Below are positions 21,363-34,900 of a stretch of 64,000 bases of DNA, one piece after another. Origin of the DNA: Drosophila miranda (taxonomy: Eukaryota; Arthropoda; Insecta; Diptera; Drosophilidae); contig NC_046675.1 in the NCBI RefSeq assembly GCF_003369915.1, positions 23,684,001 through 23,748,000 on the forward strand, given 5' to 3'. Every line of letters starts with the position of its first letter. Position 1 is the first letter of the stretch. The notes beneath the pieces were generated by a model that worked only from the letters and a program-made list of their open reading frames with translations, made no database searches and was not told where the DNA came from. Position numbers and translations under genes: made by a program.

Positions 21363-22601
21363 TCAGTTGAGCATGGTGTGCCTGTCGTAGATGTGGCGTC
21401 TTTGCTCTCGCACTTGTCGCTTCCATTTGTCCTGCTGGTGGCCCACGCGATTGAGGACATTGGCTCTGGCGCTGAGCTCTTGGTTAGTGGCAGCGGGCAT
21501 GGGCGGTGTCGGCTCATCCTGGGGGGCAGAAAAGAAAAGGTGAAAGATTTACGCATTAGTAGTGGAATAAAGGAAATAAATGGGTTGGGTGTGGCTTAAA
21601 AGGAACTCAATCAGTGGGTTAGTTTTGTCGCGGCGAAGCGATGGGGTGCGGGGGGTTAGGGGAACATAAACGTTAAAATGAAACAAAAAAGGTTCGCAAA
21701 TAAAATCTATTCAAATGTGTGGTGCTTCTTTATTGTCAACTAGTTCAGCCTCATCATCATCATCAAAATCAGGGGCTGTAACTAGTAGACTATACTGTAT
21801 GCCTGCATATTTCTTAGAATGTTTGCTATGTACATCTTCATTGGTGTGCTCCTGGTAATTGGCCTTTACGCGCTTATTCAGCAATGGATCCAAGCACATC
21901 AGGAAGAGCATATATATCACTAAAATGGATATTATCCAAATCACAATGATGACAACGACCTGTGGATGGGAAACGGAGTATATTAAAGGGGTGTGGGGGT
22001 TGGTTGGGGGTTTAACGAAGCTACCTTTATAAGTGTCGTATTTCGCGCCACATGGGAGCACTTGCACTCGGCACAGATGGGCAGCTCCTTGCCATTGGCA
22101 TCCAGACGAGGAAGCAAAGCCCCAGCACAGACACTGAAAAAGAGGAATACAGATTAAAGATCAAAGCAAATTGCAGTGTAGTGTAGAATGGGATTTACTT
22201 ACCATTCTGTTGCTGGGTTCGCTGTGCTGCTGGCATTGGAAGAACTATGGCCAGGAGCAGGCGTGATAATAGCTTTCGGTGGCGCCGCGGCCGTTGGAGC
22301 AGGAGTCACGACAGTTTGTTTTGGTGCTGGACCACTTGCTGCTCCTGCTGCCACTCCTGCTCCTGCTATCGCTGCTGCACCCGCTGGTGGCAACGCACCT
22401 CCTTGGCTTGCGTTGGTGCTGCTGCTGCCACCACCCACTGGCAGGGTTTGTGATGCACTCTCAGCCTTTGTTGACGAAACAAATAGTGAAGTCATGTGAT
22501 GCTCGCTATATAAACCGGTTTTCGGCACTCACCCATGTCACGCCAACTAAATAACATATCGCCAGTAACACAGCGTAGATGAACAAACGCTTGTGTGCCA
22601 T
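21363..22601 (-). CDS. TMEM9: TMEM9-family endolysosomal membrane protein
   Basis: Five minus-strand exons: 22533-22601, 22203-22465, 22025-22133, 21834-21959 and 21363-21518, all GT-AG, for 240 residues. Order: signal peptide (MAHKRLFIYAVLLAICYLVG), a Ser/Ala/Pro/Thr-rich lumenal insert of about 85 residues, a Cys-rich piece (ICAECKCSHVARNTTLIK), one membrane helix (VVVIIVIWIISILVIYMLFL), then DPLLNKRV and the family C-terminus (WKRQVREQRRHIYDRHTMLN). Animal TMEM9 proteins sit in late endosomes and lysosomes and affect CLC transporters and v-ATPase. The exon 4 donor (GAT then GTACAT at 21833) is weak; reading through gives another C-terminus ending at 21711. I believe the melanogaster ortholog is CG1161, from memory. 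Confidence 0.88.
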
Positions 22602-22863
22602 TAATTTTTGTTTAATTTCAATTTTCTTCACTTTTATTAAGTTTTTTTAGTGAAAATTGCGTTTCGGGATGATATCGATATTTTGTATCTTATATTTGCA
22701 GTCGACCGATATTTTGCGATATGAATAGCCGATACATATATTCCATCCCTAACATCATCGCTAACTTTGTTTGCGTGTTCAAAGCAAAAAATTGAAAATT
22801 GTACAAAATATTGTTACTTTAGATATATACAACTCAGAAAGAGAGCAAAGACAAGGAAGAAGG
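22602..22863. promoter_or_regulatory. Shared divergent promoter of the TMEM9-like and SDF2-like genes
   Basis: Only 262 bp separate the two divergent start codons. A perfect DRE (TATCGATA at 22673-22680) lies near the middle, with related GATATTTTGCGATAT sequence beside it. One DRE probably serves both genes. Confidence 0.65.
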
Positions 22864-23636
22864 ATGCTGCACACACTATTGCTACCCTTAATGGCCCTGA
22901 TTAGCTGCCTGAGCATCGTCTCCGGTAAGTGCCAGAGAGAAGCCGCAGAGGCGGCGTTTATGTGGTCTTCTGTGATTGGCCACGCCGCCCCTTTACAATG
23001 CAGAAGTATTATTGATCTATTATCTTTTAATCATCTGCGACTGTAGCCACCCAAACCAATGTGGTGACGTGTGGCTCCATACTAAAGCTCCTCAACTCGG
23101 ATTACAACTATCGGCTCCACTCACACGACGTGAAATACGGCTCTGGGTCTGGGCAACAGTCGGTGACGGGCGTGGAGCAAAAGGAAGATGTCAACAGCCA
23201 TTGGATGATCAAAGCCCAGTCGAATGAGCTGTGCGAACGGGGAGAGCCCATCGCCTGCGGGTACACCATCCGCCTGGAGCATTTGACCACGAAAAAGAAC
23301 TTGCATTCGCATCACTTCTCGTCGCCACTTTCCGGCGAACAGGAGGTGTCCGCCTACGGCACGGACGGCGTGGGCGATACTGGCGACCACTGGGAGGTGA
23401 TCTGCACGAATGATAAATGGATGCGCGATGCACATATTCGGCTGCGTCACATCGATACGGGCATGTACCTGGGCATGTCGGGACGCTCCTACGGACGACC
23501 CATCTCCGGCCAAATGGAGATCGTAGGACTGCACAGGCCGCAGCATGGAACGCGCTGGACCACGGCGGAGGGTCTGTTTATTGTGCCCAAGGATAAGGAA
23601 AACGATCACGAGGAATACGCTCACACCGAGCTGTAG
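22864..23636 (+). CDS. Sdf2: SDF2-like ER luminal protein (MIR repeats)
   Basis: Exon 1 at 22864-22924, a 122-nt intron, exon 2 at 23047-23636: 216 residues. Signal peptide MLHTLLLPLMALISCLSIVS with cleavage near residues 20-22, then three MIR-type beta-trefoil repeats (VTCGSILKLLNSDYNYRLHS; RLEHLTTKKNLHSHHFSSPL; IRLRHIDTGMYLGMSGRSYG). The C-terminus ends HTEL, an ER-retrieval-type tail. SDF2 proteins work with ER J-domain chaperones in glycoprotein and GPI-anchor quality control. The sequence has no transferase domain, so it is not a protein O-mannosyltransferase. The melanogaster ortholog is, I believe, CG11999. Confidence 0.93.
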
Positions 23637-26600
23637 TCTCTTCTTATGACTGACTGCCCGATTGCCGCCGCATCCTACTATTAGTTCATTAATTTATAAT
23701 TTAGTGGAATTTTTATGTGAAGCGAACGCGAAACCGAAACGAGTTCGATTTGTATTAGACCATCAAATCATGCAACAAAACCAACAAATTAAATTTACTT
23801 AAATGTTATCAAGGGAAGCGCTTTCATATTTAATTTACAAATTAAGGGGCGGAAGATGGTTAGATTTATATGTGGAATCGAAAAAGTATAATTCATGAAA
23901 AATTATTTATAATACTATTTACATGGTATTTAATTTGAAAATATTGCCATTATAAAATGGAACTTTGGTTCCTTCAGCGCATTTTATTGATACAAATAAA
24001 AAATAGGAAGGAATATCTTTATCCAAGGTGTTCAAATGATCTTAATGATTATTAATTAAATATAAATGTTATTGGACTAGAGTATTGGATGACTTAATTC
24101 TAGGAATCTATAGGATTCGAGTCCTAAAGACCGATTTTACCCGTTCCCTAATTGATTCCGTACATATATGTATGTATGTGTAGCCTTCACATTCATCTGA
24201 AAATAAAAAATCATGTCATGGCTAAAGAACGTAATTGCACACCTATGTAGTTAGTGGTAATCTGCGAATGTCCAACGAATGCCCAATAACTGACAGCGCA
24301 TCCTTTACCACGAAACCCGGTGCAGGTACCTGCATACCTCTGGAAACTGCAATCTGAAGGCGAAGCATCTCTGAATGTCTCGTTCCTTCGTCCCGGCATT
24401 GTTTCTATTTGCATGCATACTCGTGAAACAATGGAGCTTATCCCGACCATACATAGTAGGTATAAGCTATGTAAATACGTTTTGCAATTGGTCTCCTCTC
24501 GTCTCCGTTCCGCCCCACAATCGCTACGTCCATTATCTGCTCGTCTGTTTTCTGTTTCTTTTGTTTGTGCCATTGTCAACGCTTTGTCTGCTCATCCTGC
24601 CACTGCTCCACCGCCGCTCTGCGCGCTAAGTGAGCTAAGTAAGGTCAAATGTTAACAGAACCCAACCCAAAAGAAACCCAACCCACACATTCATTTATAG
24701 ATTCTTATAATCGGGTTGTCCTTGTAACCATTTTTGCATAAATAAGAAGCAGCAACAAAGATACCTATGATATACTTCTGGAGAGTATGGGAGATCGAGG
24801 GATCGACAGATCTTTACCCGAATGTTGTCACGCAGATAAATAACAGATTTCAATATGATAGGATATAGAATATGCTTAAAATGCTAAAAGTAATGGTCCA
24901 CTTTCAGGTTTTTCTCAGAATAACTCTTCAAAAGTGAACCCTTTCCAATACATTAACCAATCCTTTGTGGCTCCAAAGAGTTTCATAAGAATTCTCACTT
25001 GTATACGCGTGTGTATGTAGATGTTCTATAGCCATTCAACTGCGTAACGCACTGTTTAGGACAGGGCAAAGTGCTTGTGTTTTAATGGAATCATCATTAT
25101 TGCCACATGCTGTGGCAACATATAATTTAATTTCGCGTCAATTATCTTTTACAGGTGTTGATAATTTCCGTTCTGTGCGTTTATTGATTTACGTTTATCG
25201 CGTTTAATGCTCACACACACGTGTCCTATACAAGAAATATATTCATATTTATAAATATGTATATATGTTTGTCTTCCTTCCTACCCATTGCTATCCTTTG
25301 TTGAGCCAGGACACATCCGCCTCCTTCGCATTGTATCCCTTTTTGTATTGTATTTCCTATGTGACCGTTGATAAGCAGGACTCATCGTGGCAAGGGGTGT
25401 GGCAGGGGTGTGGGTTGTAGGTGTGTACATCTACATACATCCCCTCTTTATCGATTCCTGTTTATCAGCGGGCAACGGGAATGGGCAAAGGGGTTTCGAG
25501 GAGGGGTTCTTTGAGTGACTGAATGACTGACAGATTGACACAAAATGTTTGAATGTTTCCCTGCTTTTTTGTTTGTTTGTTTGCTTGCTTGCTTGCTTGA
25601 TGGTGTGTGTAATGCTTGCCTCTCCTTTCCCTTCTCACACTCTTATGGAGTGTATGTTGCGTATACGCACGAGTGGCTGGCAACAGCAAGAAATAAATTT
25701 GCTGCATACTTTCAGAAAGGCCAGGGAATTTATTTGTTTATTGAAGTACGAGTCGTATATGAAATATATTAAAAATGCACCCTGTATACAGCATGCAATT
25801 TATCATTCATGACCACACAAATTCTAAGAATTTACAAATTTACATTTCATATTTAAAGTGTAATGCTATACTCTTAATGGGATTTGAAATATACATATTT
25901 ATGGATACGTACTTTTTGCTTATTGCGCTAAGAGGTGGAATTTCGTTTGAAAAAATTTTAAATTGCATACAAAATCTCCAATATTCAAATAGTTCCCCTT
26001 TAATCCGTCACCTAGACGTCGTAGGCCAATTAAAATCATTTTGCAGTCCCACTTGATGTTCGTAGTCCCTAACAAGGCCCCTCCCTGCCCATCTAGACCA
26101 TTCCAGGCCTCAGCTATGCTTCCCGGAGAGACAAACAGCAACAGCAACAACAACAGCCATTTTCAATTAACGTGGCCACGCGCCTCGCTACAATACGCAA
26201 GAAACATGGCAGCCACAAAAATTAATGGCCAAAACGAAGCGAAAAATTCAATCATAAACAGTCACAGTTACATAACACACACGTACACATGTACGTTCCC
26301 CGCCCGAACGTAGTATTCCGTTCTGAATGTGAGTGTCGTATCAGGCAGCCTGTCAGTCAGTCAGGTCAGTCACTCAACCCTCAGCCCACGCTATCGAGTG
26401 AAAGCGAGATGGAATGTGGATACATACATACGTATATACGACGGGTACTATGCTAAAGGAAAAGAGAGAAGGCGAGAGCGGGGAAAACAGCAACAAACAG
26501 CTGTTTGCAATTTACAAAGACTTCAACGAAGCCTAACGGCAAAAGGCAACACGAAGGGAAAGAAGAAGGAGAACAACAGCCACAGCTGAAACATGATAAG

Positions 26601-27160
26601 AAAAGAGAACAAATGGAATTACAGTTAGACGACCATTATATGTTCTATAATTGTTTTTTGAATTAAAAAGATTAAAAAGAATATGTGAACCTAGTTTGAG
26701 TCTCGTGCAAATTACAATTTCATTAACAGATTAACAAATTATGACAGAAGAGGTAATTTAAAAAGATCTCAACAGCAACAATCTTAACAATCATTGCCCA
26801 ATCCTTGCTTTCATTGCCGAACCACCCGAAAAAGTGACCATATCCCATCTGTAAGCGTATCATCGTATAATGAAACAGAAACTAAATGAATTGTATTGTG
26901 AGCATTGTAGCGCGCAGTGCACGAAATCTTACGGTATAATTAATAAGTAATTGCGTGGCGCTGATTGTCTTCGTATAAGTGTGTATGTGTGTATCAGATA
27001 TGTACATGTGCATGTATGTGGGTCTGGGTGCGTGGCCATTGCCTCTACATACGCGTATGCGTGGGCGGAACCATAGAGCATTTTGCATTGGCAGCGCCCT
27101 ACGCCAGGGGAATACTCCACGCGCCGTTCATGACGCTCCCCACTATCTCCTCCGTCTGTC
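23637..27160. other. 3' UTR of the SDF2-like gene, then non-coding sequence
   Basis: A possible polyadenylation signal AATAAA lies at 23995-24000. Beyond it I see no gene to 27160. A TTTG/CTTG tetranucleotide run sits at 25567-25599. Confidence 0.45.
25567..25599. repeat. TTTG/CTTG tetranucleotide microsatellite
   Basis: Four TTTG-type then four CTTG-type units in direct order. Confidence 0.85.
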
Positions 27161-27473
27161 CCTCTGTCTGTCTCTTCGTCTTTTCTGTCCTTCTGGTGTC
27201 GTCTCCACTTGTCGTTATCGCTATCGTTGCGCTTTCTCCCTCTCTCTTTTGCATACAGTTTCTTCTACGCACTTAACATTGAAAACCGAAAACAAGCCCC
27301 CAAGTGGAAAAAATGCCTACCGTCCAGCAACAACTACAACAGCAGCGCTCTCTCTGGGAGCCTGCGCACTCTCCAACAACAACAGCAAGTTCACAGAAAG
27401 TGGGAGAGAGAGCAGAAGGGCCGAAGGGCAGGCAGCTGGGGACAGCAGGCACTCCAAGGTGTCGTCATATAAG
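27161..27473 (+). other. Candidate 5' leader exon 1a of the large downstream gene
   Basis: Ends in ATATAAG followed by a strong GTGAGC donor at 27474. Upstream sequence is CAACA/GAGAG-rich, like fly leaders. The 5' limit is arbitrary. No reading frame continues through the donor convincingly. Confidence 0.25.
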
Positions 27474-28239
27474 GTGAGCCTTACTATCACATAGCGGATT
27501 AATGGTTTATTTTTCGCCTACTTAGATCCTAACCTCCAAACGTTTGGAGTGCAGCGTAAGCAGGCGGCCAAATCTTTACCATACCTTATACACATATACC
27601 TTGAAGCAGACATTCCAACTGTCAGCGAGGCAGAGAGTGAAAGTGTTACAACAACAATAAAGTGAAATTTTTGAAGTTTACAGCGCGCTGTTAGATAACA
27701 GCAATTCCGAACAGTAGGCAACGGTTTTGGTGGATAGAAGAGAAAGAATCCAACGAAACTTTCAAGAGAACAAGAAACAGGCTATACAGCATATATGTAT
27801 ATAAATATATTTATTATAAAATTAACCAATTAATGAAAGATCAGAAATAAGTTAAATTTCACTTTTACTGTCCAACGGTAAAATATGGTCACTAAGCACC
27901 AAAACGATCCCGAAGGAAAGACGTAACTTGAAAATAGATTTAATTGGGCGAATTGTGTGATTGCTAAAATTCAATGTTACAGCTGCCTTACGGGTCGACA
28001 TAAGGACTCCCTCCAATCTAATCAAAGAACTTTTTAACTGTAAGAATTTAACATTACGAGGATGTCACTCTGCTCTGCTAAACTGTTAAAATGCAAGCCA
28101 CAGGCGGGACAGAGACGGCTCCACAGAGAGAGAGAGAGAGATGTGTTCTCCTCCTTTTGGTTCTTTGCTCTCTCGGCTTGCTCTCTCTCCCTCTTGTTTG
28201 TGTCTGTGTGCGGACTTCTAGGTGCTCCGACGTAAATAC

Positions 28240-28946
28240 CGTTAGCACAGTACATCGTGGACCGTAGAGCGTGCAAGTTTGTGCAATCCGAAAAAAAAAA
28301 CACCGTGCAACTCGAACCAAACAGAAGACCAACAAACATCTAGCAAAACAGAGAAAATACACAACAAAAAATAGAAGAAGAAACAGCAACTAAACAAACA
28401 AAAGACCCATAAACCCTTTACCCCCCTTGCCCGTCGCCACCCGCCACACAAATCCGATAAAAAACAAAATGGCTGCCTAAAAGCATAGAAAAAACAAAAA
28501 AAAAATAAAAAAAAAAACGTGAACAAGCAAACGGTTTTAATATTTTTGTTCGGAAAATTTGTAAAAGTTTTTCTTCGGCTCAGCTGTGTGTTACATAAAT
28601 CTCGTTGGATGTGTGCGTGAGTGTGTGAGTGGTGCCCCTCCATGCGTGTGCGTGTGTGTGTGTACGGTACAAACAACAGCAAAAGCAACAAATTTGTAGA
28701 ATAGAAACTCCCCGAAACATTTCGAATTGCGTCCTGTATATCTTTTGTGTGTGGCTTAGTCAATATTTCGGTTCCATTCAAAGAAAGGAAAAGCTGTTTT
28801 CGGTGTCAATTAAGTGATAGTTTCCACTCGAAAATATTACGCATACGCAGCGGTTGACAGAAAGCAGTGTAAGAAGAGAGGTTACCAGCAACAGATCTAC
28901 CATCTACAAGATAAAATCGAAGAAGAACCAGAACCAGTCAAAGCAA
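28240..28946 (+). other. Candidate 5' leader exon 1b of the large downstream gene
   Basis: A-rich, CAACA/AAAC-rich sequence typical of long fly 5' UTRs, ending in CAAAGCAAT and a GTAAGC donor at 28947. Chance frames only. An alternative promoter is likely close to 28.2 kb. Confidence 0.3.
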
Positions 28947-31900
28947 TGTAAGCAATATATTTTAAATGCAAATGTCTGTCTTCAATGGATTCATGATTAC
29001 TGCGCTTAGCCAAGACAGCTGGCCGTAAAAAGACAACATCAAATCAACAGTATTCCTATTCAAAAGATTTCCCATAAATGTTTCCTCTATTTATTTTATA
29101 CTCTACGTTTTACAAGCCTGACCTCGGCCATCAATTTTTACGTGTATCTGACATTGAAAACCGGTCAACACTGTGGGGCTTGTTGGCCGGGACGTCTGTC
29201 CCATTTTAAGTTTCAGTTTCGGTTTCAATTTCACTTGATTTCGCTCCATTAGCAGGAACATGTGTAGCAAATTCCCAGCGTGCTATATTTTCCACCACAT
29301 TTATTGATTATTGGTGGGGTCTAGGGCCACCTCCTTTCAGGGCTGCCCCCCCAGTCTTCTGGTCAAGTCAATTGCTTGCAAAATTTAATAACCGCACGCT
29401 TGGATTTTGTGTTTTGTTTTGTGCCTCAAGTTTGTTAATTTCTATTTTCTTTTTTACTCTCACTCTCTTATTCTCTCTATCTCCTAATCTCTCCTTCTTT
29501 CTGAGGTACTCCCTCTTTCGCTGTCTCTTTACTGCTCTTTCCTTTGGGGCCATCGCCCACGCAGTTGACTCGTTATTTTCCTTTTTTTCCCTCTTTTTCT
29601 CCCTACCTTTTAGGCCTCTCCTTTCTTGCTCTTATACTGTCTCCACTTTCCACCTTTTTTGGGCCCTGGCCTCTGACCTGAAATGGGCAATATCATCGTG
29701 TATAGAGGGGATCCGGCTTGAATATCTTACGGCTGAAAGGCAAGAAACTGAATCCCCAAAGAGTTTGATTGATTTGTGGAAGAGTCCAAGGGTCTCCCTA
29801 GTCTTGGGACAAATTCATTGGTGGCTTGGGAGCTGGTCCGGCAGTGCCCGCAGACATCTCTAATGATTATCATCTGTCACTGTAACGAATTGACTTTGGG
29901 ATCAGGTTAGATGAATATTTTAGGAGATTGATTGGCGACACAAATTAAATGCGAAAATGAGGTTATGCGGAGGTTAAAACGGGGAAAAGTTAATAAGTCT
30001 GGAAACTTTTGTAGGCGTTGAATGATGGAAACTATGAATATGAGAGTTCGTTTGAAGGATATATACTATCTTCATTTCCCAGCATCTGCCCTGTGTTCTT
30101 TCCTGTTCTTCCCTTGTATCGTATTTCTCTTATTTTCGATTAGAAAAGCAGATGGTTTTTATTTGTATTTACGCTACAAGTTTGAGTTGTTCTTGGTTGT
30201 TCCTCGGCTGCTTCATCTGTGCTTGAATTGTTTCTCATTTTCAGAACCTCCCTTTCTCCCCACTACTCCATCTTGCTCCCTCTCCTGCCGTCTTCCCCTC
30301 TTTATATTTTTGTTGGGAAACGCATGTACTTCTGGCCCGCTTTTCCTGCTGCACGCTTCTTTTTGTCGGCTCCCATTGTTGTTACGTATACGTACACGAG
30401 CATTGTATCTTGCTGCGGCTTCATCTCTGTATCGGTGTGCGTGTGTATCTGTGTGTCTAAGTGTTCTTCTTTGTATCTTTGGATGTGTGCGTCTGTGCCT
30501 GACCACCCACGAAGAAGACAAAGTCCCCGTCATTTCCAGGACACATTTTCGCTGCCTGCGTTTGCCCGCCATTTCATTTGTTTTCCTGTTTATTGCCCTG
30601 GGTTTTTGCTCCTCTTTTCTTTCTCCTTCACTGCCCTCCCCTTCCTTTTGCATTGTTCTTGTTGCCGGTTTCCCTACTGCAGGATCTCGACTGTGAAGCA
30701 TTTTAGCCATTTGCTGGTCAGCCATCATCAGTCAGTGGCAGGGGATGAGGCATGAGGAATGGCTTCAATGGCGATGCTGGAAGCACTTTTCCTTCGAGTG
30801 TCAAGAGACTTTCCTTGCGGCCATTGCATTGCCATCGCATTACTTTGTGCCACAGAACTGGGGAATTATGGTTAGAAAAGATGCTGCTTGCAGTGGGTTG
30901 ATGCTCTCAAATACTCCTATGTTGATGGCATATAGATTGCTCCATAGCTAGAAGAAGGATATTTTAGGGGATCATTGACTCACTCGACAGAGATATCCGT
31001 TGCAGATACAAGACTGAAGCTACCCATATGTCCTTCATGTAGAGAGATATCCCCTTTTATACCATTAAATTTTACTAATGCTTTTGCGTTTAACCATTCA
31101 ACCATTTCCAAATGTGTTTTTTAACACCTTTTTCTTCTTTGGCTTTCAAGGAAAATGAATTGATACACACACACAATATTCAAGTATATAAGTACACATC
31201 GTAGATGTCTGTATATAAAGTTTATGTCCAAAGCCAAAGATTTATACTGCAGCTGAATCTCTCGGTTGGATGGCAGGAGTCGATGGTTGGTCTGGCAGTT
31301 GCAGGATGGAATTTAATGGATATTGAAAGACACTTACCAATAGACAGTCTAAGGATGTCATAGAAGCCTGGATTCAAATGAATATATAAAGCTATCCCCC
31401 TTTCTGTCTGAACATACTTTAAAAATCACTTTAGAAGTAATAGGATTATTCCCTTTCCTAGTTCTAGTGCTCATTGCTGACTAACTTTTAATGAAGCATT
31501 TGGCTTAAAGTTTGCGACCCTCTAAATTTTGCATTTTTATGGCCAGTGAGCAAATAAAACAATAGTTGGCCCGAATGAGGCCCCAGCCCAAGGCGGCGTT
31601 TGACTTGATTTGATTCGCTTCGCCTGGGGCTCCTCTGACGCTGAGGTTTGATCCGTCCTGGAATCCGTCGAACCCAAAAGTTGGCGAGACACACTCGTAA
31701 AACCAGCCAGGAAGACCCAGCAGCAAAAGTACGAGTATACACAGAAAAATTAGCCTTAGAAGTGTGCAACGGGGAGAGAGCCAGGGGCGGGCTTTTGGCC
31801 ATTAAACTTGGCCAAAATGTCAAAGCTAATAAAAAGTTTGTTGACATTATGTGTAGAGAAAATATGTTCCGGCTCGGTACAGGGATTCCTTTTTCATGGC

Positions 31901-34900
31901 ACGGCTTCCTCCTCACTTCAACTCAATTATAATGCGTAACGTAACTTTGTTTGCTTGGGGGAAGGAAGTACAGTAAAAATGGGTTAAAAAGGATGGGAGA
32001 AGTTTTGTTTGCTTCGGAGTAACTAGAAAAGGTTCTAAACAGGAGGAAACTATATACTCCACCCTCTTTTAATTAGTCTGTAGTAATTAGTTTAGGCCTG
32101 AAATCAGAATAAATACAGATATTTCATTTCCGATTTCTGCTGTTATTCTTAAACAATCGTGGTGATTATTGACGGATAGCTAGATAATATCATTATAAGT
32201 TATGCTAGCAAAATGGAGATTTGTATTTTTAAAATTGTAGATACCATAGCATTTTGTAAATTATATGGACTTGGAACCACATAAATACATTGACCTAACC
32301 TGCTGGGACACCTCAGACGTCCTTATGTCCAATTTCCTTTGATATATTTTTAGATCTACAAGATCTCAGCATCAATAGGGATATATGAAAGCGTCTTTGG
32401 GTTCAATAGTGATTCCTGTTGCTTGAGGCTCCACTGTACTTATTTCGCAATGAAAGGCAATAATCAATGCTTCGGTTAACAGCGGCACCAGACACATTAA
32501 CAGACGTCCATATAACAGCTGTTAAGCTAACAGCATGCGCATTGCCTAACAGAGAGACGGAACGACAGAGAGAGAGAGAGTGCTAGAGAGAGGCTCTCAA
32601 TACGAGGCAACAACAAATCGGCCGCTCAGCTGTTTTGTGGCTGCGTTGACAAGGTTTTGTTTTTTTCCAACATGTTTTATATTCGACACAAAAGGGGAAA
32701 GGGGATGGACAAAGAGAGCAAAGGAGGAAGAGCTAGAGAGAGACTGAAAGCGTGGGAGAGAACACAGCCTTACCGTTAGCGCTGCCACTAAAAAAAGAAG
32801 AAGAACGAAACTGGGAAAAAAAACACACTTTTTCCAAGGCGGAAACGCTTTGCGTGGGCGTGCTGCGCGGTCTGTGAGTGTGTGCTGTGTGTGTGCTGTC
32901 GGTGCTGTCTGAGTGTGTGTGTGTGTGTGCGCTTTTGTATCTTCCATTCGCGTGCAAAATGCGCATAAGTTCTGTGAAATTCCAAAATTGCTTAATAGTT
33001 ACAAAGAAGACAGTAAAGAAACCGCAGCGCCAGCAGGACTTTCACTTCTTGGCCCCTAAATCAAGGCTCCCTTTTGCCCCTTCTATTATTTTGGGGTCAC
33101 TTTTCATACCCATTATGTATTCATAGGGTATATTAGCAGCGAAATAAACATATATGCAATTATATGAAATTTACATTATTGTGGCACAAAGGCCATAGGG
33201 AGTAGCGATCAATAAAAAGGTGTTGTATCTATACCTTTAAAGAGATATGGTTTTAGTTCAGTGGAGATTTATATAGGTATATCTTATACACTTACATATT
33301 CTTCTTCCGATCTCTTCGATAAGTTGCCAAGTATATACCCTTTTTCCAAAGAATCCCAAAGAAACTCTCTTGTATTCTTCAATTCTTAATGTTAATTTTC
33401 TAAATAGTTAGCAGCCAAGACAAACACCTGCAGAGGGTATCCTTCAGTACGAATCCTCTAATAAAGAATTATATCTTAGTTTTGTTTATGACTTTTTGGG
33501 GACTTTTGGAAGGACTCAAGTGTGATGGCGTTGACCCATTACCGAACCCATTCACAGATCGCGCATTTAATTGTCATCATTTTCATTTTAATTGCAAGGC
33601 ACGTGCCCTGGCCTTGGCACCAACTCCCCACTTTCCACCCACAGTGCCACCCACTTGTCGTAATATTTTATGGTCCCTGCAGGAAATTATTTTTATGCGT
33701 ATGTTAATTAAAACGTTGATAAATTGTTGAGTCCACGCAGACAGAGCCAGAGCCACGAGCATGATATAGTAGGATGTGAGCCTGAGTAAAGGTAGAACGA
33801 ATAATTAAGGCGGAATCGTGAGTCTCTAATTGGGATTCAGATTCAGCGATGATATATAGTTTTGGTGATTTGTATGTACTATAACATCTAAATGGTTCCT
33901 AACTTTAAGATTGCCTTATGTGATTTGACAGGAAAAACAGAAAGAGTGATGAAATTTCAGCGCTAAAGATGTGCAAATATGAAATAGAGTGCATTTTCGC
34001 ATGACTTTCAGAGGGAATATTTGAAATGTACAACCAGATTTTCACATCACTGGTAATCTCCCCGCCTTTTTTCTTATTTCAGACACAATTCCTTTGATTA
34101 TGCCTCCAGTTGCTTCAAAGATTAACTTGTCAATTGGGTGTAACGCAATACTTCTGCACACATTTCAGCAGAATTTTGCCATGAATAAGTTAGCCGTTTT
34201 CCCCCAGAACTCGACACAGAGTCGTCTCGTGTCTCTTGCCTTGACATCTTCTGGCAGTTGCTGTTAGCCATGGCTAATTCCTTGAGCATTCAATGCATAA
34301 CTAACCAGTGAACGAACGAACGAGCGAACGAACCGAGCCCATGCGCTGTCTAAGCAAATACTACGGCGAACACTGCGTATACGTAATGTGCAGGGGGTTG
34401 GAAGAGCTTCAGCAATAAGCCTGCCATTAAAGCCACTTGTAATGCGCTTTTGTTATTGTCTAATACCTGTCCTCTCGCTCTTCCCTTTGGGGCGTACAAA
34501 TTGCAATTACGGATGCAGGGGAATAATTGACAGAGCGGGCCCCCAAAGATGCAGATGGCAGAAATGGAAATGCGAATGCAAATGCAAATTGCGAAGCTCG
34601 TGAGGCGGGGAATGAGAGTCATGTCAACATCGGGTCTAAGTCTCTCAATGTCAGAGCATTAGTTCTATTGTTCAGTTTTCTGAAGACACTCTGAGGACTG
34701 TCCTCTCATTAAGTGGCTTCCCAGAGGGAGAACAGGGCCCTCCTAGATCCCTAGGCATAAAGGTTCTTGTTAAATAATGAGCAAATTGCTTCACAGAGGG
34801 AGCAGAGGAAGGCTAAAGCCTTGCGGCAAGGTACGCATACGCAACGTTGTACAGAAATTGCCTGCTGCCTGGCTACTAATCCCCTTAACATGACGGTATA

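Noticed and set aside
31648-31932. 94-codon plus-strand frame
   Set aside because: No splice or promoter context; an equal-length frame exists on the opposite strand, as in random sequence.
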